A stretch of DNA of 64,000 nt from Actinopolyspora halophila DSM 43834 (lineage in GTDB: Bacteria > Actinomycetota > Actinomycetes > Mycobacteriales > Pseudonocardiaceae). Under the pieces are notes generated by a model, which searched no databases, was not told the origin of the DNA, and worked only from the letters and a program-made list of their open reading frames with translations. Below, piece after piece: positions 18,217 to 27,782 of the stretch (position 1 is its first letter; each line of letters begins with the position of its first letter). The stretch lies in NCBI RefSeq assembly GCF_000371785.1, contig NZ_AQUI01000002.1, forward strand, positions 3,513,276 through 3,577,275. Direction: 5' to 3'. Position numbers and translations under genes: made by a program.

Positions 18217-19182
18217 CGCCTCTCCCTCAACAACCAACGATGCCACGCTGTTTGTACCCTCATGCGGCCCCACACGCACGGGGGCGCAGGAAGACTGTTG
18301 GGAAGACCGAGTATGAGGCGGTAGATGATCCGGCCTCGCGGTCTGAGACCGGACTTGTGAGGGGCGCACACGCGCGTTTTTGCGAGATTTCCGGTGTGCA
18401 TGTCCGCGCGGACTGCAATCGCGTCACACAGCGCCACACACGGATGATCGTATCGTTTTGACTGGTCAGCTGAATACTGTGGAGCCCGTGAGCACGCCTT
18501 CCCACCGGTTTCGGCACCGCGGCTCCGACCACGGGCGCCGCAGTGCCACTTGCCCCGCCCCCAGGAGGCACTCACCGTGTCTGCCCAACAGTGTCGGCCC
18601 GGCATCGCACCGGCGAAGCGTGCCCGCCGGAACGAGCTCGGTGCGGGATCCGGGCCAGAACCGCGCGGTGCCCGGAGACGGCGAGTGGGGTCCTTTTACG
18701 ACCAGCGCGGCCGGGTACTGGCCCACACCTGCCGAGACCATCAGGATCTGGCCGGCCGGTTCCTGCAAGCGGGACTGCCTCGTGGACGTCGGCTGGACCG
18801 GTGGCTACCGGCCAACGTCGCCTGGTCGCCACCCCCCCAAGGACTGTGGTGCTGCGGACCGAGATCGATATGGCCGGTGACCGATCGGGCGGTCACCTTG
18901 TCGAAGGTCAGCCCGAGTTGGGTGATGTAGGCGAGTCCGGCGGCGGTGATGGCTTGAATGGGGGTGCCGCGTCGGCGTTGGGACTGCTGTAGTGCAGGTG
19001 GGGTGTGCCGTCGTGCAGTGAGATGTAGGGCGTTGATCCGTTGAGTGATGATCTGCAACTCTCAATCAGCAGCCGAGCCGTCTTGGAGGGACCGGGCGGC
19101 CAGTTGTAAGGGCCCCCTCCTCGATACAGCACTACCCGACAGCGAACCCAAGCTAGACGAGGTCCTGACCGCCTCGCCGAGG
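18217..19182. other. Intergenic stretch without a supported gene
   Basis: About 970 bp lie between the methyltransferase start and the end of the GltS-like gene. Several open frames exist on both strands, but all are rich in Arg, Pro and Ser and interrupt one another, as shadow frames do in GC-rich DNA. One minus-strand stretch (about 18860-19060; TPPALQQSQRRRGTPIQAITAAGLAYITQLGLTFDKV) reads more like protein and may be a decayed gene. I cannot identify it. Confidence 0.4.
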
Positions 19183-20553
19183 TTATGTCGGTTGAGGTGC
19201 TAAACGGGGCGTGGTCCACATGCGCAGCACTCTGGCCAGGAGGTAGAGCAGGAACACACCTGCCAGGGCGATCCCGCCGACGGTGGCGGGACCGTAGGTG
19301 GCGGCCAGTGTCGGCAGCAGGGCAGTGATCAGCCCGCCGCCCAGAACGGGGCTGAAGAATGGCGCCCGCAGGGCGTAGGCTCGGCTGGCCACCGTGTTCA
19401 GTTCCGGGTCTACCGAGCGCAGCAGCATCAGTCCCACAGACGCCACCGCGGCTAAGGTGCCGAAGTTGACGATGGCCTGCTCGAACCAGTCGGTGCGGAA
19501 GAGTCGCGGGCCTGCCCAGGCGAAGAACCCTACCGTCACCAGCGCCGAGGCCGCCAGCAGAATCGTCAACGGGACGGCGTTTTCGACGATGATCGGAACG
19601 GCGATGGAAGCCACGGCCGCGACCACCAGCACGTCCAGCGCCCAGCCCTGGAGCGTCCGCAGGGTGCGCAGGTCGACCGCAGCGCCGAGCCGTGTCCGCG
19701 AGATCACGACTTGTACGACTGCTCCGCCGATCATGGCCAGTGGGAAGAGCGGCATCCCGGGGACGAGGAACTCCATCAGGTATTGCAGGACCCAGCCGAT
19801 GAGCACGGCCAGCGCGACGAGCGCACTGTGGAAGGCGAGGTTGTCGACGAGGTCCTTGCTAAGCGTCACGCTTCCCGAACTGTCCCGGTTAGCGCCGGGA
19901 ATAATGTCGGGCTGCTGCCCGGTGGAGCAACCGTGGTTGAACTGGGTGAGGTGCCCGCGGCGTGCGCCCCAGTTGATCAGCACCATTCCCACGACAATCC
20001 CGAACACCAGCGCGAACGTGGCCGAGGCCAGTACCAGGTCGCCGCCGCTGTTCCAGCCGAGGTCGCTGTAGACCGGGCCCATGCCGCCTGCGGTGCCGTG
20101 GCCGCCGGGCCAGCTCACTTCGATGATCGTGCCGAACATGGTGTTGGCACCCAGAAGCGGCGTGAGTAGCGCTCCACCGATCAGCAGGGGGATACCGATC
20201 AGCAGCAGGTCGCCCATGTAGCCGAACAGCAGTTGCGGCATGACGAGCCGGTAGGTTTCCTGAGCGCGCGGCAGCCGCGTCCCGATGAGCATGGGGGCGA
20301 AGACCACCGAGATGAGGATGCCGGGGAAAGTGGCCCACGTGTTGACCATGCTCTGGGGAAACAATTCCAGCCCGTAGGGGCCCAGAACGGCGCCGAGCAC
20401 GCCTCCGATCAGCGCGGCGGGCAGGAACAGGCGCCGCAGAAATCTCAGGCCGAGGCGCAGGAGTACGCCGGCGAACAGGAGAGCTCCGAGCACGGCCACG
20501 GAAAACAGAAGCGTGGTGACCGTGTCGTCGTGGACCGTTCCGGTGGGAAACAT
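19183..20553 (-). CDS. GltS-like sodium/glutamate symporter family protein
   Basis: The 456-residue protein is almost entirely membrane helices. It carries the GltS-type motif EVSWPGGHGTAGGMGPVY near residue 150 and an LPAALIGGVLGAVLGPYGLELF segment near residue 40. A second half with VISRTRLGAAVDLRTLRTLQGWALDVLVVAAVASIAVPI completes the internal pseudo-repeat of this family. GltS proteins import glutamate with sodium; distant members probably take other amino or carboxylic acids. It lies 39 bp downstream of an FAD oxidase gene on the same strand, so the pair forms a small uptake-and-oxidation operon. Confidence 0.82.
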   Translation of the reverse strand: MFPTGTVHDDTVTTLLFSVAVLGALLFAGVLLRLGLRFLRRLFLPAALIGGVLGAVLGPYGLELFPQSMVNTWATFPGILISVVFAPMLIGTRLPRAQETYRLVMPQLLFGYMGDLLLIGIPLLIGGALLTPLLGANTMFGTIIEVSWPGGHGTAGGMGPVYSDLGWNSGGDLVLASATFALVFGIVVGMVLINWGARRGHLTQFNHGCSTGQQPDIIPGANRDSSGSVTLSKDLVDNLAFHSALVALAVLIGWVLQYLMEFLVPGMPLFPLAMIGGAVVQVVISRTRLGAAVDLRTLRTLQGWALDVLVVAAVASIAVPIIVENAVPLTILLAASALVTVGFFAWAGPRLFRTDWFEQAIVNFGTLAAVASVGLMLLRSVDPELNTVASRAYALRAPFFSPVLGGGLITALLPTLAATYGPATVGGIALAGVFLLYLLARVLRMWTTPRLAPQPT

Positions 20554-20592
20554 AGCGCTCCTTGCGAGGGCGAAGTTGCGGCTGTCTTGGGG

Positions 20593-21726
20593 TTAGAAAC
20601 GCATGTAGGAGAACGGGCGGAGCGGGTCGGGCCGCTCTCCGGTGATCACCCACTGGGCGAGCAGGTCGGCTACGGCGGGGGCGATGGCGAAGCCGTGGCC
20701 GGACCAGCCAGCGCCGACGAGGACGTTGCTCGTAGCTGGCACGGTGTCGATGACGGGTATCTCGTCGACGCTGCACGATTCCGCGCGGCTCGCATCGCCG
20801 GATTCCAGCCGCGCGTTGCCCAACGGTGGGAACACGTCGGCGGCGGTGTGCCGGTTGCCGTCCACGTTCTCCTGGATCAGCTCGCCGCGTTCGTGCTCGG
20901 CGTTCCACCGGCCGCGCCAGCCGCCGCTGAGCATGACGGTGCCGTCCGGGAGCCGTTTGAGCGCCAGCCGGCGGTGGTCGTGGCCGAGCAGGTGGCGAGG
21001 CGAGGCGGCGTCACCGTGGGGGCGCAGGAGCAACGCCTGGGGAAACACACGCCACATGGGCAGCTCGGTGCCCAGTAGACGGACGAGGGCAGCGGCGCCA
21101 GTATTGTTGAGTAGCAGCAGGGTGTGTCCGACGTCGACGGTTTCGCCCTTGTCGGTGACAACCGCAGTGATCCGGTCGCCATCGCGTCGCAGGTCCACAA
21201 CTGTGGTGTCTTCACGAACGGTGGCTCCATGACGGCGGGCGGCTTGGGCCAGCCCTCGGGTAGTCGCCGTATGATCGGCGATCCCATCCAGGGGAGAGTA
21301 CAGGCCCGCTTGCACGTCGTGGCAGACGTCCGGTTCCAGGTCGCGCACCTGCTCGGGGTCGAGCACCTCGGTGGGGATGCCGAGGTCGCGCTGAACGCGG
21401 GCATGCGTCTCGGCCGCACCGATTTCCCCTTCGGTGCCGGTGGTTGCTCGCTCGATGAGGTGGATCCCACCGGTGCGTTCGTAACCCGTGCAGGCGCCGA
21501 TATCGTCGGCCAGTCGCGGCCACAGGTCGTAGGCGGTTCGCATCAGCGGTAGTTCGCGCAGGTCACGCTGGTTAGCGCGCACGCCGCGCTTGCCGAACCC
21601 ACCCGAGGCGCCGCTGGCGATCGTGGCGGCTTCGAGAAGGTGCACGTCGGCGCCCTGCCGTGCTAAATGCCAGGCGGTCGCGCACCCGTAGATGCCGCCG
21701 CCGACGATGACCACGTGCTCACTCAT
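20593..21726 (-). CDS. FAD-dependent oxidoreductase (glycine/D-amino-acid/sarcosine oxidase family)
   Basis: The 377-residue protein starts MSEHVVIVGGGIYGCATAWHLARQGADVHLLEA, a complete FAD-binding Rossmann motif, then ASGASGGFGKRGVRANQRD, typical of DAO/sarcosine-oxidase-beta-like enzymes. The C-terminal VLVGAGWSGHGFAIAPAVADLLAQWV binds the flavin pyrophosphate. The substrate is probably an amino acid or N-methyl amine delivered by the GltS-like transporter encoded just downstream. The gene is divergent from an RpiR regulator across a 57-bp gap that contains a dyad symmetry. Confidence 0.87.
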   Translation of the reverse strand: MSEHVVIVGGGIYGCATAWHLARQGADVHLLEAATIASGASGGFGKRGVRANQRDLRELPLMRTAYDLWPRLADDIGACTGYERTGGIHLIERATTGTEGEIGAAETHARVQRDLGIPTEVLDPEQVRDLEPDVCHDVQAGLYSPLDGIADHTATTRGLAQAARRHGATVREDTTVVDLRRDGDRITAVVTDKGETVDVGHTLLLLNNTGAAALVRLLGTELPMWRVFPQALLLRPHGDAASPRHLLGHDHRRLALKRLPDGTVMLSGGWRGRWNAEHERGELIQENVDGNRHTAADVFPPLGNARLESGDASRAESCSVDEIPVIDTVPATSNVLVGAGWSGHGFAIAPAVADLLAQWVITGERPDPLRPFSYMRF

Positions 21727-21764
21727 CTGGTTGGCTCCCCTTGTGTGATCTGATTCGCTCGAAA

Positions 21765-21778
21765 GTAGTGTCTACTAC
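21765..21778. promoter_or_regulatory. Dyad in the divergent promoter of the oxidase and RpiR genes
   Basis: GTAGT-GTCT-ACTAC is a perfect 5-bp inverted repeat with a 4-base spacer, lying in the short gap between the divergent FAD oxidase and RpiR regulator genes. A site here could serve both promoters. Assignment as the RpiR operator is inferred from position only. Confidence 0.4.
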
Positions 21779-21783
21779 ATTGA

Positions 21784-22695
21784 TTGGTCAATAAAGAAAT
21801 GAATACTTCTTCTACTGAGGGCGGCTTCCGCGGCAAGGTCGCCGAAGCCGCCGAACAACTCTCCCCACGGGAACGCGACATCATCGATTTCCTGCTCAAC
21901 AATCCAGGCGACGCGGTCACGGCCTCAGCCGCCGAACTGGCCCACATGACCGGAGTCAGCGACGCCACCGTGATCCGCGCCGCCCGCACGCTGGGCTACA
22001 GCGGGCTGAGGGAGCTGAAACAGGATCTCCTGAAGATGATCACACTGCGCCGTGACCCCGCCCTCGTGCTGGACCAGCGCCTGGAGCAGATCACCGACGG
22101 CAGCGTGCTCCAGCACGTGGTCCACGACAGCGGCGAACTCGTCGCCGGAATACCCAGGCTGCTCGACGAGGCCACCTGGCGCACCGCTGTGGACGTGCTG
22201 GATGCCGCCGGCCGCGTCTGGTGCTACGGGATCGGCCCGGCGGCACTGACCGGGCAGCACCTCGCACTGGAACTCACCCGCATCGGCAAGAGCACCACCA
22301 CCGTGAGCTCCACCGGATTCCGGCTCGCCGACGACCTACTTGGTCTGGACAAACGCGATGCGGTAGTGATCTTCGCGCCGCTACGCATGTTCCACGAGAT
22401 GGAGGTAGTTCTGAGCCACACTGAACAGATCGGTGCCCCCGTGGTGGTGGTGACCGAAGCGCTAACCTCGCTGCTGCGCGGCCGGGTGCAGGCGCTGCTG
22501 ACCACACCCCCCTCCACCAACGGCGCCGCCGGCGAGAACTTCGCCGGACTCGTCGTCGCCCACGCGCTCACCCTCGAACTCGCAGCCAAAGACCGCAGCG
22601 GGTCCGTCACCGCCCGACAACGCCTCAACCAACTACGCCAGCAGATCGCCGGCTACGACATCGACACCCCCGTAGTCGACAACAGGCAGCAGTGA
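21784..22695 (+). CDS. MurR/RpiR-family transcriptional regulator
   Basis: The start is either the TTG at 21784 or the ATG at 21799; neither has a strong ribosome site. The product (about 300 residues) has an N-terminal HTH_6 domain (LSPRERDIIDFLLNNPGDAVTASAAELAHMTGVSDATVIRAARTLGYSGLRELKQDL). A C-terminal SIS domain follows from about residue 125 (VWCYGIGPAALTGQHLALELTRIGKSTTTVSSTGF; DAVVIFAPLRMFHEMEVVLSHTEQIGAPVVVVTEAL). SIS domains normally bind phosphosugars. Its divergent arrangement suggests control of the oxidase/GltS pair, where an amino-acid-derived ligand would be unusual for the family. Confidence 0.88.
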   Translation: MVNKEMNTSSTEGGFRGKVAEAAEQLSPRERDIIDFLLNNPGDAVTASAAELAHMTGVSDATVIRAARTLGYSGLRELKQDLLKMITLRRDPALVLDQRLEQITDGSVLQHVVHDSGELVAGIPRLLDEATWRTAVDVLDAAGRVWCYGIGPAALTGQHLALELTRIGKSTTTVSSTGFRLADDLLGLDKRDAVVIFAPLRMFHEMEVVLSHTEQIGAPVVVVTEALTSLLRGRVQALLTTPPSTNGAAGENFAGLVVAHALTLELAAKDRSGSVTARQRLNQLRQQIAGYDIDTPVVDNRQQ

Positions 22696-22990
22696 CCTCC
22701 CGCTTCATGAGCTTGGAAAAGAGCATGCGTGAGCAGCAAAGTCGCCACAGGGAAGATTGCTGAAGCTCATGGTTCCGGACCCACCCACACAGACGCACTG
22801 AACCTAAAGCTGGCTCGCAAGGTGTCACCGGAGGACCTGGCGGTGATCGTGCAGCGGGTCGCGCAGGACACCAACGGTGACCGGGGACAGCTCGGTGACG
22901 CGGCGGGTCTCACCCGCAACGAGTGACCGGAGGTTTGCGGTTGACCCGGCCACGCGGTGACACCGGGGTCGGCGGCCGGGGGGGTATCCA
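22696..22990. other. Short gap with a weak small ORF
   Basis: A GTG-started 65-codon frame (22729-22926) ends LKLARKVSPEDLAVIVQRVAQDTNGDRGQLGDAAGLTRNE. The residue mix is protein-like but I recognise no family, and the sequence may be the end of a truncated gene. The rest of the gap shows no gene. Confidence 0.3.
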
Positions 22991-23356
22991 CGGACATTGC
23001 TGCTGGCCCCGGCGGCGTTGGCCATCATCTCGGCCACATTCATCCAGCCTCGGGAACGCGGCGTCGCCTTCGGGGTGTACGGGACCCTGACCGGAGCCAG
23101 CGCGGTGATCGGACTGCTGCTCGGCGGGATGCTGACCCAGTACCTCGACTGGCGCTGGTGCCTGCTGATCAATATTCCCATCACCGGTGTGGCACTGCTC
23201 GGCGCCAGGATGGTGATCGCAACCTCGCCCACACGGCGGATGCGCCTCGACCCCACCGGCGTCGTCAGCAGCATCGTGGGCATGACCGCCGTGGTGTTCG
23301 CGCTGACCGAAGTCACCACGCGAGGCTGGAACTCGCCGCTGGTGGGCGTTCGGTAG
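22991..23356 (+). pseudogene. MFS (DHA2/EmrB-type) transporter fragment
   Basis: About 120 codons encode an internal piece of a 14-helix drug:proton antiporter: LLLAPAALAIISATFIQPRERGVAFGVYGTLTGASAVIGLLLGGMLTQYLDWRWCLLINIPI, then a LDPTGVVSSIVGMTAVVFALTE loop-helix. The first three helices are missing. The 3' end runs straight into the left end of the Tn3-type repeat at 23351, which also supplies the stop codon. The rest of the transporter is not found on the other side of the element, so the insertion was followed by a deletion or rearrangement. Confidence 0.75.
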
Positions 23357-25288
23357 CACACGTCGAAAAACCAACGGTTAGCTCTGTTTCGCCAGGTCAG
23401 GGGCGGGGTTGAGTGGCCTGTGTTTGGCGATGCCAGTGCTGCCCCCGGTCTCGGCTTGCTGTTCGCCTGTGGTGACGATGTCGCTCGTTAGTGATCACGT
23501 GGTGAGCGGAGCGAGCGGGTGTCGACACGGTTTTTCTCTATTGACGAGATTCGGCGGTTGCGGTCGTGGCCGGAGGAGATTGGCCGGAACGAGTTGATCC
23601 GGTACTTCACGCTGGGTTCGGATGACCGGGCGTGGGTGCAGCGGTCTGCTCGTGGTTCGGGCAATCGGTTGGGCCTGGCGGTGCAGCTGTGCGCGTTGCC
23701 GTGGTTGGGGTTTGTGCCCGATGACGTGCCCGCGATACCGCGGTCGGCGTCGAATCGTCTTGCGGTGCAGTTGGGTCTGGCGGTGGCCGAGCTCGATGGG
23801 TACGGCGAGCGGGAGCAGACCCGTACCGAGCATCTGCGGCTGGCCGCGGCCCGGTTGGGCTGGCGGACGGCCGGCGCGAGGGAATGGAAGGAACTGGACG
23901 AGTTCCTGCTGGCCCGGGCGGTCGAGCACGATGCGCCCAGCGTGTTGTTCCGGCTGACCTGCGAGTACTTGAGCTCCCAGCAGGTGGTTCGGCCCGGTGT
24001 GATTACGTTGATGGAGCGCATCGCCACCATTCGGCAGGACGCGGTCGCCGAGGTGTATGCCCGGGTGGAGCCACTGCTGGACGAGCACCGGCGCAGTGAA
24101 TTAGATGGGCTGCTGGCTGTCGAACAGGGGATGAGTATCTCGCGGTTGGCGTGGCTACATCGCGGGGCGACGACGGCCTCGCCGATGGCCATCCGCGCTG
24201 AACTGGACAAGCTGCGCTACCTGCGCGGCATCGACGCCCACGCGCTGGACCTGTCGAACCTGCCGGACGCACGCCGTCGGCGACTGGCCGGCGTGGGCCG
24301 GCGGGCGACAAACCAGGCCCTGGCCCGCCGGGACGCCGACAAGCGCTACCCGGTGCTGCTGGCCACGGCCGCCGAATGCGCCGTGGAAGTGCTCGACGAG
24401 CTCGTTTCCATGTTTGACCAGACCTTGTCCAACCTGGAAAACCGGGCACGCCGCAAGCTCGACGAACACCTGGCGCAGCGGGCGCGGGCCCAGGAGGATC
24501 GGTTGAGTCTGCTGGACGAGATGCTGGCCGTGGCCACCGACCTGGACAACGTGCCCGATGGTGAGGTCGGAGCGAAACTGCGCCGGGGGATCGGGATGGA
24601 CCGACTGCGCGCCGCCCGGCGGGATCCGAAAGACCGCCTGCCGCGGGACCACGGACATCTGGCCATGGTCGATGCCAGTTTCACCTACCTGCGCGAATTC
24701 GCCCCGCACGTCATCGGGGCACTGACCTTCGCCACTTCCACCGAAGCACAGCCGCTGAGCGAGGCGGTGGCGACCCTGCGCGAGCTCTACGCCCGCGGTG
24801 GCCGCAAAGTCCCCAACGGGGCACCGACCGGCTTCGTGCCGACCCGATGGCGGGGCTATCTCGACCACGCGGCCAAAAGCGGCAACTCCACCGCGTATCG
24901 GCACTACTGGGAACTGGCCACGTTGTTGGGGCTGCGGGACGCGTTGCGCTCCGGCGATATCTGGGTGCCGGGCTCACGCCGGTATGCCGACCCGACCACG
25001 CTGCTGCTGCCGGCCGAGCAGTGGCCGGCCTGGCGTGACGAGTACTGCGCCCTGGTGCAGGCGCCCGTCGAGGCCACCACCGCCGTGGACCAGGCCGGCC
25101 AGCAATTACAGGCCGCGCTGACCGAGATCGAGCCGGTGCTGGCTGCCGGGGAGGGGCCGGTGCGGCTGAGCGAGTCCTGCGAGCTGACCGTCCACCGGCT
25201 CTCGGCCGAGGCCGTGCCCGACGAGGTCGAGACACTCCGCCTGCAGCTGGTGGACCTCTTGCCGCGGCCGCAGCTGACCGAGCTACTC
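23351..25288 (+). repeat. Direct repeat, copy 1: left end of a Tn3-family element
   Basis: This 1938-bp stretch recurs at 27783-29720, offset by 4432 bases, with no difference in the encoded residues or the parts compared base by base. It begins with the element's terminal inverted repeat (GTAGCACACGTCG at 23353) and ends inside the transposase gene, where a MITE-like sequence starts at 25289. Confidence 0.9.
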
Positions 25289-25369
25289 GGCCTGGTACTC
25301 CTGAACGTGCCCCAGGGTGCAAAGTACGGCATTCTTCCTGGTCAGAGCACTGCTGTCGGCAGTTGTTGA
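23519..25369 (+). pseudogene. Tn3-family transposase, truncated copy
   Basis: The first 590 residues are the same as the N-terminal part of the larger transposase at 27951 (a DUF4158-type N-terminal region, STRFFSIDEIRRLRSWPEEIGRNELIRYFTL, then the Tn3 helical middle region). After QLTELL at 25288 the frame enters foreign sequence and stops 27 codons later. The catalytic DDE domain is absent, so the product cannot transpose the element, although it might still bind the ends and interfere with transposition. The start is GTG. Confidence 0.88.
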
Positions 25370-25465
25370 GCCGGTGCCACAGTGCGCGATCATCGGAGTA
25401 GTAATCCGCTGAGCTGCGAGAAGGTGCCACTTTGCGTCCTGGAACAGTTTCAGGAGTACCAGGCC
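25289..25465. mobile_element. MITE-like element with about 37-bp terminal inverted repeats
   Basis: The 177-bp segment starts GGCCTGGTACTCCTGAA and ends with its reverse complement TTCAGGAGTACCAGGCC. The match continues inward with a few mismatches through CCAGG and GCAAAGT (25289-25325 against about 25429-25465). It has no coding capacity of its own. It sits exactly at the point where the truncated transposase copy departs from the long copy. I see no target duplication. Confidence 0.65.
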
Positions 25466-25571
25466 TGCACCGCCCGCCGATCCGCGCTGATCGCCACTCG
25501 GCGGGTGGTTTCGACCCGGCCTGACCGGGCAACTCTGTGGTTATCCCACACTATGAGGAGGCGCGATTCCC

Positions 25572-26141
25572 ATGGCAGATGAGCTGCGCGGCCGAGGGGT
25601 CGCGATCCTGGCCACCGATGGTGTCGAGCAGGTTGAACTGACCCAGCCGCGTGAGGCGGTGGAGCAGGCCGGGGCGCGGGTGACGCTGCTGTCGATCCAC
25701 GCCGGAGAGATCCAGTCGATGAACGCCGACATCGACAAGGGCGACAGGTTCACCGTCGACCGGTTGGTCTCCGACGTTTCCGGCGACGACTTCGACGCCC
25801 TGATCCTGCCCGGCGGCACGGTCAACCCGGACGGGCTGCGGGTCAACTCCGACGCGGTGGGTTTCGTGCGGGACTTCGTCCGGTCCGGTAAGCCGGTCGG
25901 CTCGCTGTGTCACGGGCCGTGGACGCTGGTCGAAGCCGACGTGGTCCGTGGTCGGACGTTGACGTCGTTCCCCAGTATCCGCACCGACATCCGCAACGCC
26001 GGCGGCAACGTCGTCGACCAGGAAGTCGTCACCGACCAAGGCCTGGTCACCAGCCGCGACCCCAACGACCTGCCCGCGTTCTGCTCCAAGATCGTCGAAG
26101 AGTTCGCCGAAGGCCGCCACCGGGCCCCCACGGAGGCCTGA
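25572..26141 (+). CDS. DJ-1/PfpI family protein
   Basis: The 189-residue protein starts at an ATG after GAGGAGGCG. The fold is the class I glutamine-amidotransferase-like PfpI type: RGVAILATDGVEQVELTQPREAVEQAGARV, then DFDALILPGG and, near residue 113, VGSLCHGPWTLVEADVV with the nucleophile-elbow cysteine in CHG. An acidic residue early in the chain (E18) would pair with it, as in YajL/PfpI proteins. Members act as glyoxalase III-like, deglycase or stress proteins. The following formaldehyde-type dehydrogenase and monooxygenase suggest a small reactive-aldehyde stress operon. Confidence 0.88.
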   Translation: MADELRGRGVAILATDGVEQVELTQPREAVEQAGARVTLLSIHAGEIQSMNADIDKGDRFTVDRLVSDVSGDDFDALILPGGTVNPDGLRVNSDAVGFVRDFVRSGKPVGSLCHGPWTLVEADVVRGRTLTSFPSIRTDIRNAGGNVVDQEVVTDQGLVTSRDPNDLPAFCSKIVEEFAEGRHRAPTEA

Positions 26142-26170
26142 ATCGAACCCATCCGCCAGAGGAGAAGAAC

Positions 26171-27319
26171 ATGAAGGCACTGGTCTACAACGGACCCCAC
26201 GACGTCTCCGTCTCCGACGTTCCCGACGCACGTATCGAGGCGCCCAACGACGTCCTGGTGCGGATCACGGCGACGAACATCTGCGGGTCGGACCTGCACA
26301 TGTATGAAGGGCGTACCGACTTCGAGCAGGGCCGCATCTTCGGCCACGAAAACGTCGGCGAGGTCGTCGAGGTCGGCGGCGGGGTCGACAAGGTCGCGGT
26401 CGGGGACATGGTCTCGGCGCCGTTCAACGTCTCCTGCGGGCACTGCAACAACTGTGAGCACGGTCTGACCAACTACTGCCTGCGCGCCAACGTGGAGGGG
26501 ATGGCCGGCGGCGCCTACGGGTTCGCCGACATGGGCGGCTGGGCCGGCGGGCAGGCCGAGTACCTGCGCATCCCGTGGGGCGACTTCCAGTGTCTGCGCC
26601 TGCCCGAGGACGCGGCCGAGAAGCAGAACGACTACGTGATGCTCTCGGACATCTTCCCCACCGGCTGGCACGCGGTGGAGATGTCGGGCCTGAAGGCCGG
26701 CGAGACCATCGTGATCTACGGCGGCGGCCCGGTCGGGCTGATGGCCGCGCTGTCCGCGAGTGTGAAGGGGGCGGCGAAGGTGATGGTCGTCGACCGCCAC
26801 CCCGACCGGCTGCGCCTGGCCGAGCAGGTCGGGGCGATCGCGATCGACGACTCCAAGGGCGACCCGGTCGAGCAGGTCACCGAGCACACCAAGGGACTCG
26901 GCGCCGACCGCGGCGCCGAATGCGTCGGCTACCAGGCCCACGACCCCCAAGGCAACGAGGACAACGCGGCGACCCTGAACAAGCTGGTCTCCTCGGTGCG
27001 GTTCGCCGGCGGCATCGGCACCGTCGGGGTGTTCATTCCCCAGGACCCGGGCGGCCCGGATGAGCTGTCCCAGCAGGGCAAGGTCCGCTTCGACTTCGGC
27101 AACTTCTGGTTCAAGGGACAGCAGATGGGCACCGGGCAGGCCCCGATCAAGCGCTACAACCGCCACCTGCGCAACCTCATCGCCGAGAACAAGGTCGAGC
27201 CCTCGTGGATCGTGTCCCACAACCTGCCCCTGGAGAAAGCCCCGGACGCCTACAAGCACTTCGACGCCCGCGAAAACGGCTGGACCAAGGTCGTGCTCAA
27301 CCCCGGCCAGGCCGCCTGA
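26171..27319 (+). CDS. Zinc-dependent alcohol dehydrogenase, glutathione-independent formaldehyde dehydrogenase type
   Basis: I start at the ATG at 26171, preceded by AGAGGAGAAG; the longer frame overlaps the PfpI gene. The 382-residue protein has CGSDLHMYEGR (catalytic zinc cysteine), GHENVGEVVEVG and the structural zinc lobe CGHCNNCEHGLTNYC near residues 91-105. The NAD-binding motif is VIYGGGPVGLMAALSASVKG near residue 180. The long insert with GECVGYQAHD-like AECVGYQAHDPQGNED is typical of FdhA-like enzymes. These oxidise formaldehyde or dismutate aldehydes with bound NAD. The oxidases elsewhere in the window would release formaldehyde, but a direct link is speculative. Confidence 0.88.
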   Translation: MKALVYNGPHDVSVSDVPDARIEAPNDVLVRITATNICGSDLHMYEGRTDFEQGRIFGHENVGEVVEVGGGVDKVAVGDMVSAPFNVSCGHCNNCEHGLTNYCLRANVEGMAGGAYGFADMGGWAGGQAEYLRIPWGDFQCLRLPEDAAEKQNDYVMLSDIFPTGWHAVEMSGLKAGETIVIYGGGPVGLMAALSASVKGAAKVMVVDRHPDRLRLAEQVGAIAIDDSKGDPVEQVTEHTKGLGADRGAECVGYQAHDPQGNEDNAATLNKLVSSVRFAGGIGTVGVFIPQDPGGPDELSQQGKVRFDFGNFWFKGQQMGTGQAPIKRYNRHLRNLIAENKVEPSWIVSHNLPLEKAPDAYKHFDARENGWTKVVLNPGQAA

Positions 27320-27369
27320 CTTGTTCGCCGCGGCTTTGAACAGCACCCGTTTGAGTAGGAGGCCAGAGC

Positions 27370-27678
27370 ATGGCTGAACCGGTGACCGTCGGGCTCCTCG
27401 TCCGGATCGAGGCGCTACCCGGACGAGAAAGCGACGTCGAAAACTTCCTGCAGCAGGGGCTCGGCATCGTGGAGCAGGAGCCCAACACGGTGCGGTGGTT
27501 CGCCATCCGCTTCGGGCCCTCGTCCTTCGGGATCTACGACGCCTTTCCCGACGACTCCGGTCGCCAGGCCCACCTCTCGGGCCAGGTCGCCCAAGCCCTC
27601 GCCGACAACACCGGCACCCTGTTCGCCCAGCCCACCATCGAACCGGTGGACGTGATCGCCGAGAAACCCCCGATATGA
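27370..27678 (+). CDS. Antibiotic-biosynthesis-monooxygenase (ABM) domain protein
   Basis: The 102-residue protein is a single dimeric alpha-beta-barrel domain of the ABM/YgiN type: VTVGLLVRIEALPGRESDVENFLQQGLGIVEQEPNTVRWFAIRFGPSSFGIYDAFPDDSGRQAHLSGQVAQAL. Such small proteins oxidise quinols or degrade reactive intermediates without a cofactor. GAGGCCAGAG lies upstream of the ATG. It is the third gene of the PfpI-dehydrogenase group. About 100 bp later the second Tn3 left end begins. Confidence 0.85.
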   Translation: MAEPVTVGLLVRIEALPGRESDVENFLQQGLGIVEQEPNTVRWFAIRFGPSSFGIYDAFPDDSGRQAHLSGQVAQALADNTGTLFAQPTIEPVDVIAEKPPI

Positions 27679-27782
27679 GCTGTCCCGAGCAGCCCAGTGG
27701 GCCGTTGCCGGCGGCAGCCCACAGCGCTCGACCCGAGCGGGAGGTGACGTCGTGGCCAACCCAGGGCGGCGCCGCGGCCTTC

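Noticed and set aside
18380-19058. Several overlapping frames between the methyltransferase and the GltS-like gene
   Set aside because: They overlap on both strands, with Arg/Pro/Ser-rich translations and no consistent start; at most one may be a decayed gene.
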